Source: Martinezella lusitana (GTDB lineage: Bacteria; Pseudomonadota; Alphaproteobacteria; Rhizobiales; Rhizobiaceae). From it: a stretch of DNA of 64,000 bases. The notes beneath the pieces were generated by a model that worked only from the letters and a program-made list of their open reading frames with translations, was not told the origin of the DNA and searched no databases. Every line of letters starts with the position of its first letter. The stretch's first letter is position 1. Shown piece after piece: positions 7,851 through 15,290 of this stretch. The translations under genes were made by a program, and so were the position numbers. The DNA lies in contig NZ_JAFEVL010000048.1 in NCBI RefSeq assembly GCF_016901135.1, positions 62,001 to 126,000 on the forward strand. Direction: 5' to 3'.

Positions 7851-9341
7851 ATGCAGGTTATCGAAACGCTCGCTGAAGGGCTGAAGCGCGAAATCAAAGT
7901 AGTCATCCCGGCCAAGGACATGGAAGTGCGCATGAATGAGCGCCTGGCCGAGGTCAAGGACAAGGTCCGCATCAACGGCTTCCGTCCGGGCAAGGTGCCG
8001 GTCGCGCATCTGAAGAAGGTCTACGGCAAGTCGATCATGGCCGATCTCGTCAACGAGATCGTTCGCGACCAGCCGCCGGCGATCCTGACCGAGCGCGGCG
8101 AAAAGTCGGCAACCCAGCCGGAAGTCGCCATGACCGAGGACAAGGATGAAGCCGAGAAGATCCTCGCTGCCGAGGCTGATTTCGAATTCACGCTGTCCTA
8201 CGAAGTCATCCCGGCAATCGAACTGAAGTCCGTCAAGGGCATCAAGATCACGCGCGAAGTTGCTGAGATCGGCGAAGACGAAGTCACCGAGCAGATCCTC
8301 AAGATCGCCGAAAGCGCTCGCAGCTACGAAGCCAAGAAGGGCAAGGCCGCCGACGGCGACCGCGTCACCATCGATTACCTCGGCAAGGTTGACGGCGTAG
8401 CCTTCGACGGCGGCAAGGACGAAGACGCACAGCTCGTTCTCGGTTCCAACCGCTTCATCCCGGGCTTCGAAGAGCAGCTCGTCGGCGTCAAGGCTGGCGA
8501 CGAGAAGACCATCAACGTGACCTTCCCGGCTGACTACCCGGCCAAGAACCTCGCGGGCAAGGAAGCAACCTTCGACATCAACGTCAAGGAAGTCGCAGCT
8601 GCCGGCGAAATCGAGATCAACGACGAACTCGCCTCCAAGCTCGGCCTCGAATCGGCCGATCGTCTGAAGGAAATCGTTCGCGGCCAGATCGAAAGCCAGT
8701 ACGGCTCGGTTACCCGTCAGAAGGTCAAGCGTCAGATCCTTGACCAGCTTGACGAAATGTACCAGTTCGACACGCCGCAGAAGCTGGTCGAAGCTGAATT
8801 CGCCAGCATCTGGCGCCAGATCCAGACCGACCTCAGTGAATCGGGCAAGACCTTCGAAGACGAAGACACGACCGAGGAGAAGGCTCGCGAAGAATATCGC
8901 AAGCTTGCCGAGCGTCGCGTCCGTCTCGGCCTCGTTCTCTCCGAAATCGGCGAGAAGGCCGGCGTCGAAGTCAGCGAAGACGAGCTGCAGCGTGCACTTT
9001 ACTCGCAGCTCCAGCAGTTCCCGGGCCAGGAAAAGGAAATCCTGGAATTCTTCCGCAACACGCCCGGCGCCTCCGCCAACCTGCGCGCGCCGATCTTCGA
9101 AGAGAAGGTCATCGATCACCTGCTGACCGAAGTCGACGTCACGGACAAGACCGTTTCCAAGGAAGCGCTGCTGGCCGACGACGAAGCCGAAGACAAGCCG
9201 GCCGCCAAGAAGGCTGCTCCGAAGAAGAAGGCTGCCGCCAAGGCTGAAGCGACCGAAGCTGCCGCCGAAGGCGAAGAAGCTGCCGCTCCGAAGAAGAAGG
9301 CCGCTCCGAAGAAGAAGGCTGCTGAAGACAGCGCCGAATAA
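7851..9341 (+). CDS. tig: Trigger factor (ribosome-associated chaperone and prolyl isomerase)
   Basis: Trigger factor binds ribosomal protein L23 at the exit tunnel and shelters nascent chains. The 496-residue protein has the ribosome-binding signature GFRPGKVP at 43-50, an FKBP-type isomerase domain at about 165-250 (DRVTIDYLGKVDG, GSNRFIPGFEEQLVG) and a helical C-terminal chaperone domain. It ends with a 45-residue Lys/Ala/Glu-rich tail containing repeated APKKKAA units, longer than in E. coli. The start at 7851 follows AAGGTAGGA; the upstream frame to 7794 is not family-like. A strong terminator follows the stop. Confidence 0.96.
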   Translation: MQVIETLAEGLKREIKVVIPAKDMEVRMNERLAEVKDKVRINGFRPGKVPVAHLKKVYGKSIMADLVNEIVRDQPPAILTERGEKSATQPEVAMTEDKDEAEKILAAEADFEFTLSYEVIPAIELKSVKGIKITREVAEIGEDEVTEQILKIAESARSYEAKKGKAADGDRVTIDYLGKVDGVAFDGGKDEDAQLVLGSNRFIPGFEEQLVGVKAGDEKTINVTFPADYPAKNLAGKEATFDINVKEVAAAGEIEINDELASKLGLESADRLKEIVRGQIESQYGSVTRQKVKRQILDQLDEMYQFDTPQKLVEAEFASIWRQIQTDLSESGKTFEDEDTTEEKAREEYRKLAERRVRLGLVLSEIGEKAGVEVSEDELQRALYSQLQQFPGQEKEILEFFRNTPGASANLRAPIFEEKVIDHLLTEVDVTDKTVSKEALLADDEAEDKPAAKKAAPKKKAAAKAEATEAAAEGEEAAAPKKKAAPKKKAAEDSAE

Positions 9342-9368
9342 TTGGATTTTCTTCCTGAATGAAATTGA

Positions 9369-9396
9369 GCCCTGCCGTTCGCGGCGGGGCTTTTTT
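9369..9396 (+). terminator. Rho-independent terminator of tig
   Basis: A 9-bp GC stem (GCCCTGCCG/CGGCGGGGC, one G-T pair) with a TTCG tetraloop is followed by six T. It lies 28 bases past the tig stop. Confidence 0.93.
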
Positions 9397-9419
9397 GTTG
9401 CTGAGAGTGTGGGGCGGCC

Positions 9420-9600
9420 ATCGCCCTTCGAGGCTCCAGCCCCTTCGACAAGCTCCGGAGCCTTCCGCTCCTCAGGGTGAGGACGGAGTGCACGTCGTGG
9501 CACAAAGCCGGTTCAAGGTGCAGTCTTGCACAGGAGCTTAGCCCTCATGGTGAGGTGCGTAGGCCGGTGAGGCCGAAGCCTCGAACCACGAGGGCGGATG
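9420..9600. repeat. RIME/REP-like intergenic mosaic repeat
   Basis: Two palindromic modules rich in CTTCGAGGCTC, CCTCAGGGTGAGG and CCTCATGGTGAGG blocks, the second ending in GCCTCGAACCACGAGGGC. This composition is typical of Rhizobium intergenic mosaic elements, which are small non-autonomous repeats spread through rhizobial genomes. Nothing in the window encodes a transposase for it. Confidence 0.7.
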
Positions 9601-9619
9601 TGAATTGCCACATACCACT

Positions 9620-9655
9620 TCAATCTCCGACTTGATATCGGCCATGCGGTTCCAG
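9620..9655. repeat. Direct repeat, left copy: remnant of the sthA 3' end
   Basis: This stretch matches the last ~34 bases of sthA (10476-10510) in the same orientation, with one substitution and one single-base gap. On the minus strand it reads WNRM-x-DIKSEI, the SthA C-terminus. With the copy inside sthA it brackets the HAD gene. Confidence 0.85.
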
Positions 9656-9755
9656 ACTTCACGCCGCAGCACCGGGCAGCTATCGATTGCGATGGCTATT
9701 TCTTAGCTGCGTCATACACTTTATCTAAAAACGCGGTGCGATGAGGTGACGAAGG

Positions 9756-10436
9756 ATGCCGGACTTGATTGAAGCGGCGATGTTTGACCTTGATGAAACC
9801 CTCATCGACCGGCGTGCGGCGCTAAAGGCGTTCCTGCCGGATCAATTCAAGCGGTTCGGGGATCAACTGCAGGACGTAACGTTTCAGACTTTCGAGGCAA
9901 CGTTCTTTGCGTTGGAGAAAGAAGGTCTCGTCGACAAACACAGACTCTACCCGAGATTGGCGGCAACGCTCGGTGCGGGCAGTCGTTGCGGGGCTCGTTT
10001 GCTTTCCGATTTTCAAACGCGATATCCTCATTTCGCAAGGCTGTCGGTTGGTGCCCTTGAAATGCTCATTGTGCTACGGGCACGTGGTTTGAAGACAGCC
10101 ATCATCAGCAACGGTCACGCCGGGGTCCAATCAGCAAAAATTGAGATCACCGGGCTCAAAGATGCCGTCGATCTTGTTGTCATTTCGGAGGATGTCGGGC
10201 TGCGGAAGCCAGATCCGCGAATTTTTCAGCACGCCGCTGAACGGCTGGGCGTAACCCCGGCGCACTGTATCTTCGTCGGTGACAACCCACAGGCGGATGT
10301 CCTGGGTGCGGAAGCATCCGGAATGACAGGCATATTTTACAGTGCGGGGAGTTCTTGGCCGGACACATTGCCATTCCCGAAATACAGCATCGAAACTCTC
10401 GTCGAAGTCCTACCCGTTATCGAAGCTCTTGCATGA
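9756..10436 (+). CDS. HAD-superfamily hydrolase (phosphatase)
   Basis: A 226-residue phosphoaspartate-type hydrolase with all four HAD motifs: motif I FDLDETL (residues 10-16, nucleophile Asp11 and acid Asp13), motif II SNG near 118, motif III Lys in RKPDP near 150, and motif IV GDNPQAD near 175. A cap region lies between motifs I and II, as in subfamily I. The substrate cannot be told. The ATG follows GACGAAGG. Codon use looks less GC-rich than that of tig or sthA, and the gene is flanked by direct repeats of the sthA 3' end, suggesting late insertion. Confidence 0.85.
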   Translation: MPDLIEAAMFDLDETLIDRRAALKAFLPDQFKRFGDQLQDVTFQTFEATFFALEKEGLVDKHRLYPRLAATLGAGSRCGARLLSDFQTRYPHFARLSVGALEMLIVLRARGLKTAIISNGHAGVQSAKIEITGLKDAVDLVVISEDVGLRKPDPRIFQHAAERLGVTPAHCIFVGDNPQADVLGAEASGMTGIFYSAGSSWPDTLPFPKYSIETLVEVLPVIEALA

Positions 10437-10473
10437 ACTCCGGCGCCTGCACCTGACGCCAGCCTATAGCAAT

Positions 10474-11877
10474 TCAAATCTCCGACTTGATATCGCCCAT
10501 GCGGTTCCAGGCATCGAGGCCAGCGATCTTGTAGGCTTCTGCGAGCGTCGGATAGTTGAAGGTGTTCTCGACGAAATATTCGACGGTACCCTTGAGGTTC
10601 AACACCGCCTGGCCGATATGGACGAGCTCGGTAGCCCCTTCGCCGACGATATGAACACCGAGAAGACGGCGTGTCTTCAGCGAGAAGATCATCTTCAGAA
10701 GACCGGTGTCGAGGCCCATGATGTGGCCGCGCGACGTCTCGCGGAAGCGTGCGATGCCGCATTCGTAGGGAATGTGCCGCTCCTTGACCTCTTCCTCGGT
10801 GAGGCCGCAGGTGGAGATCTCAGGCACGGCATAGATGCCGTAGGGGAAATACTTCGGCGGCTCCTTGGCGATCGCGCCTACGGCGACGCGGGCGGCGATG
10901 CGGCCTTGTTCCATGGAGGTGGAGGCAAGGCTCGGGAAGCCGACGACGTCGCCAGCGGCAAAAATATGCGGAACTTTCGTGGCAAAGGTTTCCGGATTGA
11001 CGCTCAGGCGGCCGCGGGCGTCGGCTTCGAGCCCTGCGGCAGGAAGATTAAGGGTGTCTGTCGCCCCCATGCGACCGGCGGCGAACAAGACCATATCGGT
11101 GAGGAGGCGGCGGCCGTTGTCGAGCGTCAGCTCGACTTTGCCGTTCTGCCGGATGACCTTTTCGGCTTTCTGGCCGAGGAACAGCTTCATGTTGCGATCC
11201 CGAAGCTGGTAGATGAAATCCTCGACGATCTCCTTGTCGATGAAGTCGAGCATGGTGGACTTCGGATCGATCAGCGTCACCTGCGTATCGAGAGCGCTGA
11301 AGATGGTCGCATATTCGATGCCGATGACGCCTGCGCCGATGACGACCATCGAACGCGGCAGCTCCTCGATCTCCAGCAGCTCGTCGCTATCGAGAACTGT
11401 CTTGCCGTCGAAGGGCATGTAATCGGGACGAAACGGCTTGGTGCCGACCGCCAGCAGGATACTGGTTGCGCATACGGTGACGACCTCGCCGTCGTCCTTG
11501 GCGACCTGCATGGTCTGCGGATCGACGAAGCTCGCCTTGCCGCGCATGTGCTGCACGCGATTGCGCGCAAACTGATGTTCCAGCACCTCGACTTCATGAT
11601 CGAGGGTGATCAGCAGGCGGCGGCGCAGGTCCTCCGCGCTGATTTCCTGCTTGACGCGATAGGCGCGTCCGTAGAAGCCGCGCTCGCGCCAGCCGGAGAG
11701 ATTGAGCGCGGTCTCGCGCAATGTCTTGGAGGGGATGGTGCCGGTGTGGACCGAAACGCCACCGACGCGTTTGCCCTGTTCGATCACCAGCACCTTCTTG
11801 CCGAGTTTGGCGGCCTGAATGGCGCCTCTGCGGCCGGCAGGGCCGCTACCCACGACTAGGAGATCGAATTGGTCCAT
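10474..11877 (-). CDS. sthA: Si-specific NAD(P)+ transhydrogenase (soluble)
   Basis: A 467-residue flavoprotein disulfide reductase-family enzyme that moves hydride between NADPH and NAD+. It shows the FAD motif VVGSGPAGRRGA (residues 7-18), the NAD(P) motif VVIGAGVIGIEYA near 175, the second FAD motif FAAGDVVG and the C-terminal dimerisation domain. At the site where dihydrolipoyl dehydrogenases carry the redox pair it reads HTGTIPSK, with no cysteines, as expected for a transhydrogenase rather than a disulfide reductase. The start at 11877 (MDQFDLLVVG) is preferred over 11910. Its last codons are duplicated at 9620-9655. Confidence 0.93.
   Translation of the reverse strand: MDQFDLLVVGSGPAGRRGAIQAAKLGKKVLVIEQGKRVGGVSVHTGTIPSKTLRETALNLSGWRERGFYGRAYRVKQEISAEDLRRRLLITLDHEVEVLEHQFARNRVQHMRGKASFVDPQTMQVAKDDGEVVTVCATSILLAVGTKPFRPDYMPFDGKTVLDSDELLEIEELPRSMVVIGAGVIGIEYATIFSALDTQVTLIDPKSTMLDFIDKEIVEDFIYQLRDRNMKLFLGQKAEKVIRQNGKVELTLDNGRRLLTDMVLFAAGRMGATDTLNLPAAGLEADARGRLSVNPETFATKVPHIFAAGDVVGFPSLASTSMEQGRIAARVAVGAIAKEPPKYFPYGIYAVPEISTCGLTEEEVKERHIPYECGIARFRETSRGHIMGLDTGLLKMIFSLKTRRLLGVHIVGEGATELVHIGQAVLNLKGTVEYFVENTFNYPTLAEAYKIAGLDAWNRMGDIKSEI
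10476..10510. repeat. Direct repeat, right copy (3' end of sthA)
   Basis: Functional copy of the ~34-base sequence repeated at 9620-9655; it contains the stop and last ten or so codons of sthA. The two copies lie about 856 bases apart and enclose the HAD gene. Confidence 0.85.
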
Positions 11878-11986
11878 TGGGAAGCCTCGGATGATTGGAT
11901 CGGGAATCAATGTCGCAACGCAACATGCTGTCCGTCAACCGGTAGCTGCTCAATGTTACAGATTATCTAACAGGAAACACCGGTCC

Positions 11987-12583
11987 TCAGGAGGATGCGA
12001 GGCCAAGCCAGGGTTCCAGCTTTTCGAACGTCCGGTCCATGGCATAGGCACGCGTGAAGGACAGCGACAAATGCCCGTAGATGATCGACATCTGGCCCAC
12101 CGCCGTTGCCTCGTTGGTCTTGGCAATGGCGGCGAGGTAAAGTGCTGACGCAAGCCCGGTGCGATCTGCTCCGGCCTGACAGTGAATGAGAAGCGGTTTC
12201 GGCGCGTCGCGCATGATCTCGACGAGCTGCGCGGCTTGCGCCTGCGTCAATTCCCGGTTTGAGGACATGCGGAAATCGATATGGTTGATATTGAGCTGCT
12301 TTGCCTCGGCGACTTCTCGGTCGTACCAATGACGGCCGCTGTTTTTGCCGCGCAGGTTGATGATGGTCTTGATGCCGTATTGCTTCTGAAGTTCCGCGAT
12401 CGTTGCGGCCGTCGGCTGGGAGGAGCGATAGAGTTCGCCTGCGATGACTGGATGGAAGTTCGTCGTCCAGAGCATATGGGCATAGAAACCGATTGCGACT
12501 GCTCCGAAAGCGCCCAAAGCGACGAGCGCGCCGCGACCGACACGGAGGAGGCGTTGGGCAAGCATCGACGGCATCTTCTGCAT
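11987..12583 (-). CDS. Tyrosine / dual-specificity protein phosphatase, membrane-anchored
   Basis: A 198-residue protein with an N-terminal transmembrane segment (about residues 20-40) and a phosphatase domain carrying the CX5R signature HCQAGADRTG (Cys135, Arg141). Asp103 in HIDFRMSS is a candidate general acid. The domain resembles small DSP/PTP-like enzymes beginning ELYRSSQPT. The orientation of the single membrane segment suggests the catalytic part may be periplasmic, but this is uncertain. The substrate is unknown. A second in-frame ATG (MPSM) lies at 12574. Confidence 0.85.
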   Translation of the reverse strand: MQKMPSMLAQRLLRVGRGALVALGAFGAVAIGFYAHMLWTTNFHPVIAGELYRSSQPTAATIAELQKQYGIKTIINLRGKNSGRHWYDREVAEAKQLNINHIDFRMSSNRELTQAQAAQLVEIMRDAPKPLLIHCQAGADRTGLASALYLAAIAKTNEATAVGQMSIIYGHLSLSFTRAYAMDRTFEKLEPWLGLASS

Positions 12584-12844
12584 ATGATCTCCGCACAGGC
12601 CGAACGCTCAAGCGGATCGGCCAAATCAAAACACCAGCTTCCGACGGCAGACTCGCCGATTTGGATGCGGCGATTCTTCTGCCAGATCATCCTGATGCAG
12701 AGCTGAAAACGGAAATCGAGGTTGCAAAGACGCAACGGAGCGATTGTGGAGAGGCCGGCAATGAGGCAAGGTCAAAATATATATTTGAAATTAAGTTGAT
12801 ATGCTTTTTTTCTAAACTAATACTTCATCGCGCGCGCAACAGTT

Positions 12845-13684
12845 TTAGATCAAGCGCAACGCTCTGAAGCTGACATGGCCGTTCTTGCCGATGATAACAT
12901 GATCGTGAACGGTGATGCCGAGAGGCTTGGCCGTGTCCATAATCGTCTTGGTCATGTCGATATCGGCGCGGGAAGGCGTCGGATCTCCTGACGGATGGTT
13001 GTGGACGAGAATCACCGCCGTGGCGGAAAGTTCCAGCGCACGCTTGACGACTTCGCGCGGATAGACCGGGGTGTGATCGACCGTGCCAAGGCCCTGCACT
13101 TCGTCCGCGATCAAGGCATTGCGCTTGTCGAGAAACAGCAGGCGAAACTGTTCCCGCGCCTCGTGCGCCATGGCGGTATGACAATAGTCGATCAGCGATT
13201 TCCAGGAGGAAAGCACCGGCTTGCCCGTCAGCTCGCTTTTCAGCATGCGCTGTGCAACGCTTGCGACGAGCTTCAGCTCGAGAGCCACTGCGTCGCCGAC
13301 GCCCTTGACCTCTTTCAGTAGGCTAACCGGCGCGCCGAAGACGCCGCCGAGTGTCCCGAAACGGGCGAGAAGGGCTTTGGCGATCGGTTTCGTGTCGCGA
13401 CGCGGGATTAGCCGGAAGAGCAGCAGCTCGAGCATTTCATAGTCGGCCAGCGCTGCATCGCCACCATCCCGGTAGCGGTCGCGCAGCCGTTCGCGGTGGC
13501 CGTGATAATCGGCTTCGGCGTTGGCTGGGGCTGATTTGGCCGCAGTTGGCGCTGATTTGGCGGCTTGCGTCGGGAAAAACAGTCGCTCGTCGAAAAGCGG
13601 CGCCTCCTCCAAAGCATCCGCCGTCCCGCCGCCATCGAGGGGCATGTCACCATGTCCGGTGGAGGAAGCGGGACGTTTCGCCAT
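12845..13684 (-). CDS. radC: RadC-family JAB-domain protein
   Basis: A 279-residue protein with a helix-hairpin-helix-like region at about 95-135 (LLKEVKGVGDAVALELK) and a C-terminal JAB/MPN domain with the metal-binding set H228-x-H230-P-S-G-D and Asp241. RadC was once called a DNA repair protein, but the biochemical role remains unsettled. The first 55 residues are low-complexity and poorly conserved. It starts 3 bases after map and appears to be the last gene of a phaC-sfsA-map-radC run. Confidence 0.9.
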   Translation of the reverse strand: MAKRPASSTGHGDMPLDGGGTADALEEAPLFDERLFFPTQAAKSAPTAAKSAPANAEADYHGHRERLRDRYRDGGDAALADYEMLELLLFRLIPRRDTKPIAKALLARFGTLGGVFGAPVSLLKEVKGVGDAVALELKLVASVAQRMLKSELTGKPVLSSWKSLIDYCHTAMAHEAREQFRLLFLDKRNALIADEVQGLGTVDHTPVYPREVVKRALELSATAVILVHNHPSGDPTPSRADIDMTKTIMDTAKPLGITVHDHVIIGKNGHVSFRALRLI

Positions 13685-13687
13685 GAT

Positions 13688-14524
13688 TTACCCCTGCAGC
13701 GGCGGCAGGCCCGGGCGGTCGAGACCGCCGGGGGACAGGGTGAATATCTCGCAGCCCGTCGCGGTAACGCCAACGGTGTGCTCGTATTGCGCCGACAGCG
13801 AACGGTCGCGGGTGACCGCCGTCCAGCCGTCGCCAAGCACTTTCACATGCGGCTTGCCGAGATTGATCATCGGCTCGATGGTGAAGATCATGCCCTCGCG
13901 CAATTCCGGCCCGTCGCTGGCGCGGCCATAGTGCAGAATATTGGGCGAGTCATGGAAGAGGCTGCCGACGCCATGGCCGCAGAAGTCGCGCACGACAGAG
14001 CAGCGTTCTGCCTCGGCATAGGTCTGGATCGCTTCGCCGATGGCGCCTGTCCGGGAGCCGGGGCGCACGGCGGCGATGCCGCGCATCAGGGATTCGTAAG
14101 TGACTTCCAGAAGCCGCTCGGCCGAGCGCTTGATTTCACCGACCGGATACATGCGGCTGGAATCGCCATGCCAGCCGCCAAGCACGTAGGTCACGTCGAT
14201 ATTGACGATATCGCCTTCGCGCAGCGGCTTGTCGTTGGGAATGCCGTGGCAGACGACATGGTTGATCGACGTGCAGGAGGATTTCATGTAGCCGCGATAG
14301 TTCAGCGTCGCCGGAAAGGCGCCGTGATCCATGCCGAATTCGAAAACGAAACGGTCGATGACATCGGTCGGCACGCCTGGCTCGACGATCGCGGCCAGCT
14401 CATCGAGGCAACGTGCGGTCAGCTGGCATGCCTTGCGCATTCCAGCAAAGGCATCCTGCCCATAGAGGCGGATCGCGCCTGTATTCTTCGCCGGCGCCGT
14501 TGCCGCTTCGATGTAGTTCACCAT
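13688..14524 (-). CDS. map: Methionine aminopeptidase, type I
   Basis: Removes the initiator methionine from nascent proteins. The 278-residue protein holds all five metal ligands in order: Asp110, Asp121, His184, Glu217 and Glu248, plus the substrate-contacting His93. Length is about 15-20 residues above the E. coli enzyme because of an N-terminal extension. It lies 2 bases downstream of sfsA and 3 bases upstream of radC, an arrangement common in Rhizobiaceae. Confidence 0.95.
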   Translation of the reverse strand: MVNYIEAATAPAKNTGAIRLYGQDAFAGMRKACQLTARCLDELAAIVEPGVPTDVIDRFVFEFGMDHGAFPATLNYRGYMKSSCTSINHVVCHGIPNDKPLREGDIVNIDVTYVLGGWHGDSSRMYPVGEIKRSAERLLEVTYESLMRGIAAVRPGSRTGAIGEAIQTYAEAERCSVVRDFCGHGVGSLFHDSPNILHYGRASDGPELREGMIFTIEPMINLGKPHVKVLGDGWTAVTRDRSLSAQYEHTVGVTATGCEIFTLSPGGLDRPGLPPLQG

Positions 14525-14526
14525 GG

Positions 14527-15276
14527 TTAGCCTTCAGCAGAAATCTTTATACTGGTATCTAATGCAGCTATGCCGGGTTCGTCTATCGGGATCAACCCGG
14601 CAGCCGTTATTTCCGTCGCCGAAACCCTGCATTTGAGAGCGTATACTTCAACGCCGCGTCCCAACGCCCGCTTGAAAGCCTTGAGGTAGACGGGATCGAG
14701 ATCGCCGCAAATCCGGAAGCGGTGGCAATCATGCCGCTGGATCACGAAAAGCATGACCGCGCGGTAGCCCGCTTGCGCCATGTCACCCAATTCTTCCAGA
14801 TGCTTGGCGCCGCGCGCTGTTGCCGTATCGGGAAACTCCGCAAGGCCCGGCTGCCGCATGAAATGGACGTTCTTCACCTCGACATAGGTTGATATCCTCA
14901 AAGGGTCGGTCAAGAGCAGGTCGATGCGGGAATTACGGCCGTAATTCTGCTCGCGCCTTACCGTCGTGTAGTCGCCGAGATCGGCGATCTGGCCGAGAGC
15001 GATCGCCTCCGCGGCGATGCGGTTGGGCATGGCAGTATTGACGCCGACCGTTGTGCCATCGGCCTCGATCAGCTCGAAGACATGGCGATATTTTCGCTTG
15101 GCGCCCTCATGCTCGGAGAGCCAGATGCGCGAACCGGGTGTCGTCAGCCCCAGCATCGAGCCGGTATTCGGGCAGGAGCCGGTGATGAATGTGCCGTCTT
15201 CTAACTCGGCATCGAAAAGGAAGCGTTTATAGCGGGCGATCAGCCGGGCAGGGACGAGAGGCGGATTGAAGAGCAT
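14527..15276 (-). CDS. sfsA: DNA/RNA nuclease SfsA
   Basis: A 249-residue SfsA-family protein. E. coli SfsA was named for sugar-fermentation stimulation; the fold combines an OB-like N-terminal domain with a nuclease-like domain. Family motifs visible are RFLFDAEL, CPNTGSM, NYGRNSRIDLLL, YVEVKNVHFM (nuclease Glu and Lys), FPDTATARGAKHLEEL and LFVIQR. It begins 14 bases past the phaC stop and precedes map by 2 bases. Confidence 0.93.
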   Translation of the reverse strand: MLFNPPLVPARLIARYKRFLFDAELEDGTFITGSCPNTGSMLGLTTPGSRIWLSEHEGAKRKYRHVFELIEADGTTVGVNTAMPNRIAAEAIALGQIADLGDYTTVRREQNYGRNSRIDLLLTDPLRISTYVEVKNVHFMRQPGLAEFPDTATARGAKHLEELGDMAQAGYRAVMLFVIQRHDCHRFRICGDLDPVYLKAFKRALGRGVEVYALKCRVSATEITAAGLIPIDEPGIAALDTSIKISAEG

Positions 15277-15290
15277 GAGTGATTGATCGC

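Noticed and set aside
7719..9503. A 594-residue minus-strand open frame opposite tig
   Set aside because: Composed of Phe/Leu/Gly-rich repeats that are the reverse complement of Lys/Ala/Glu codons in the tig gene; no family match.
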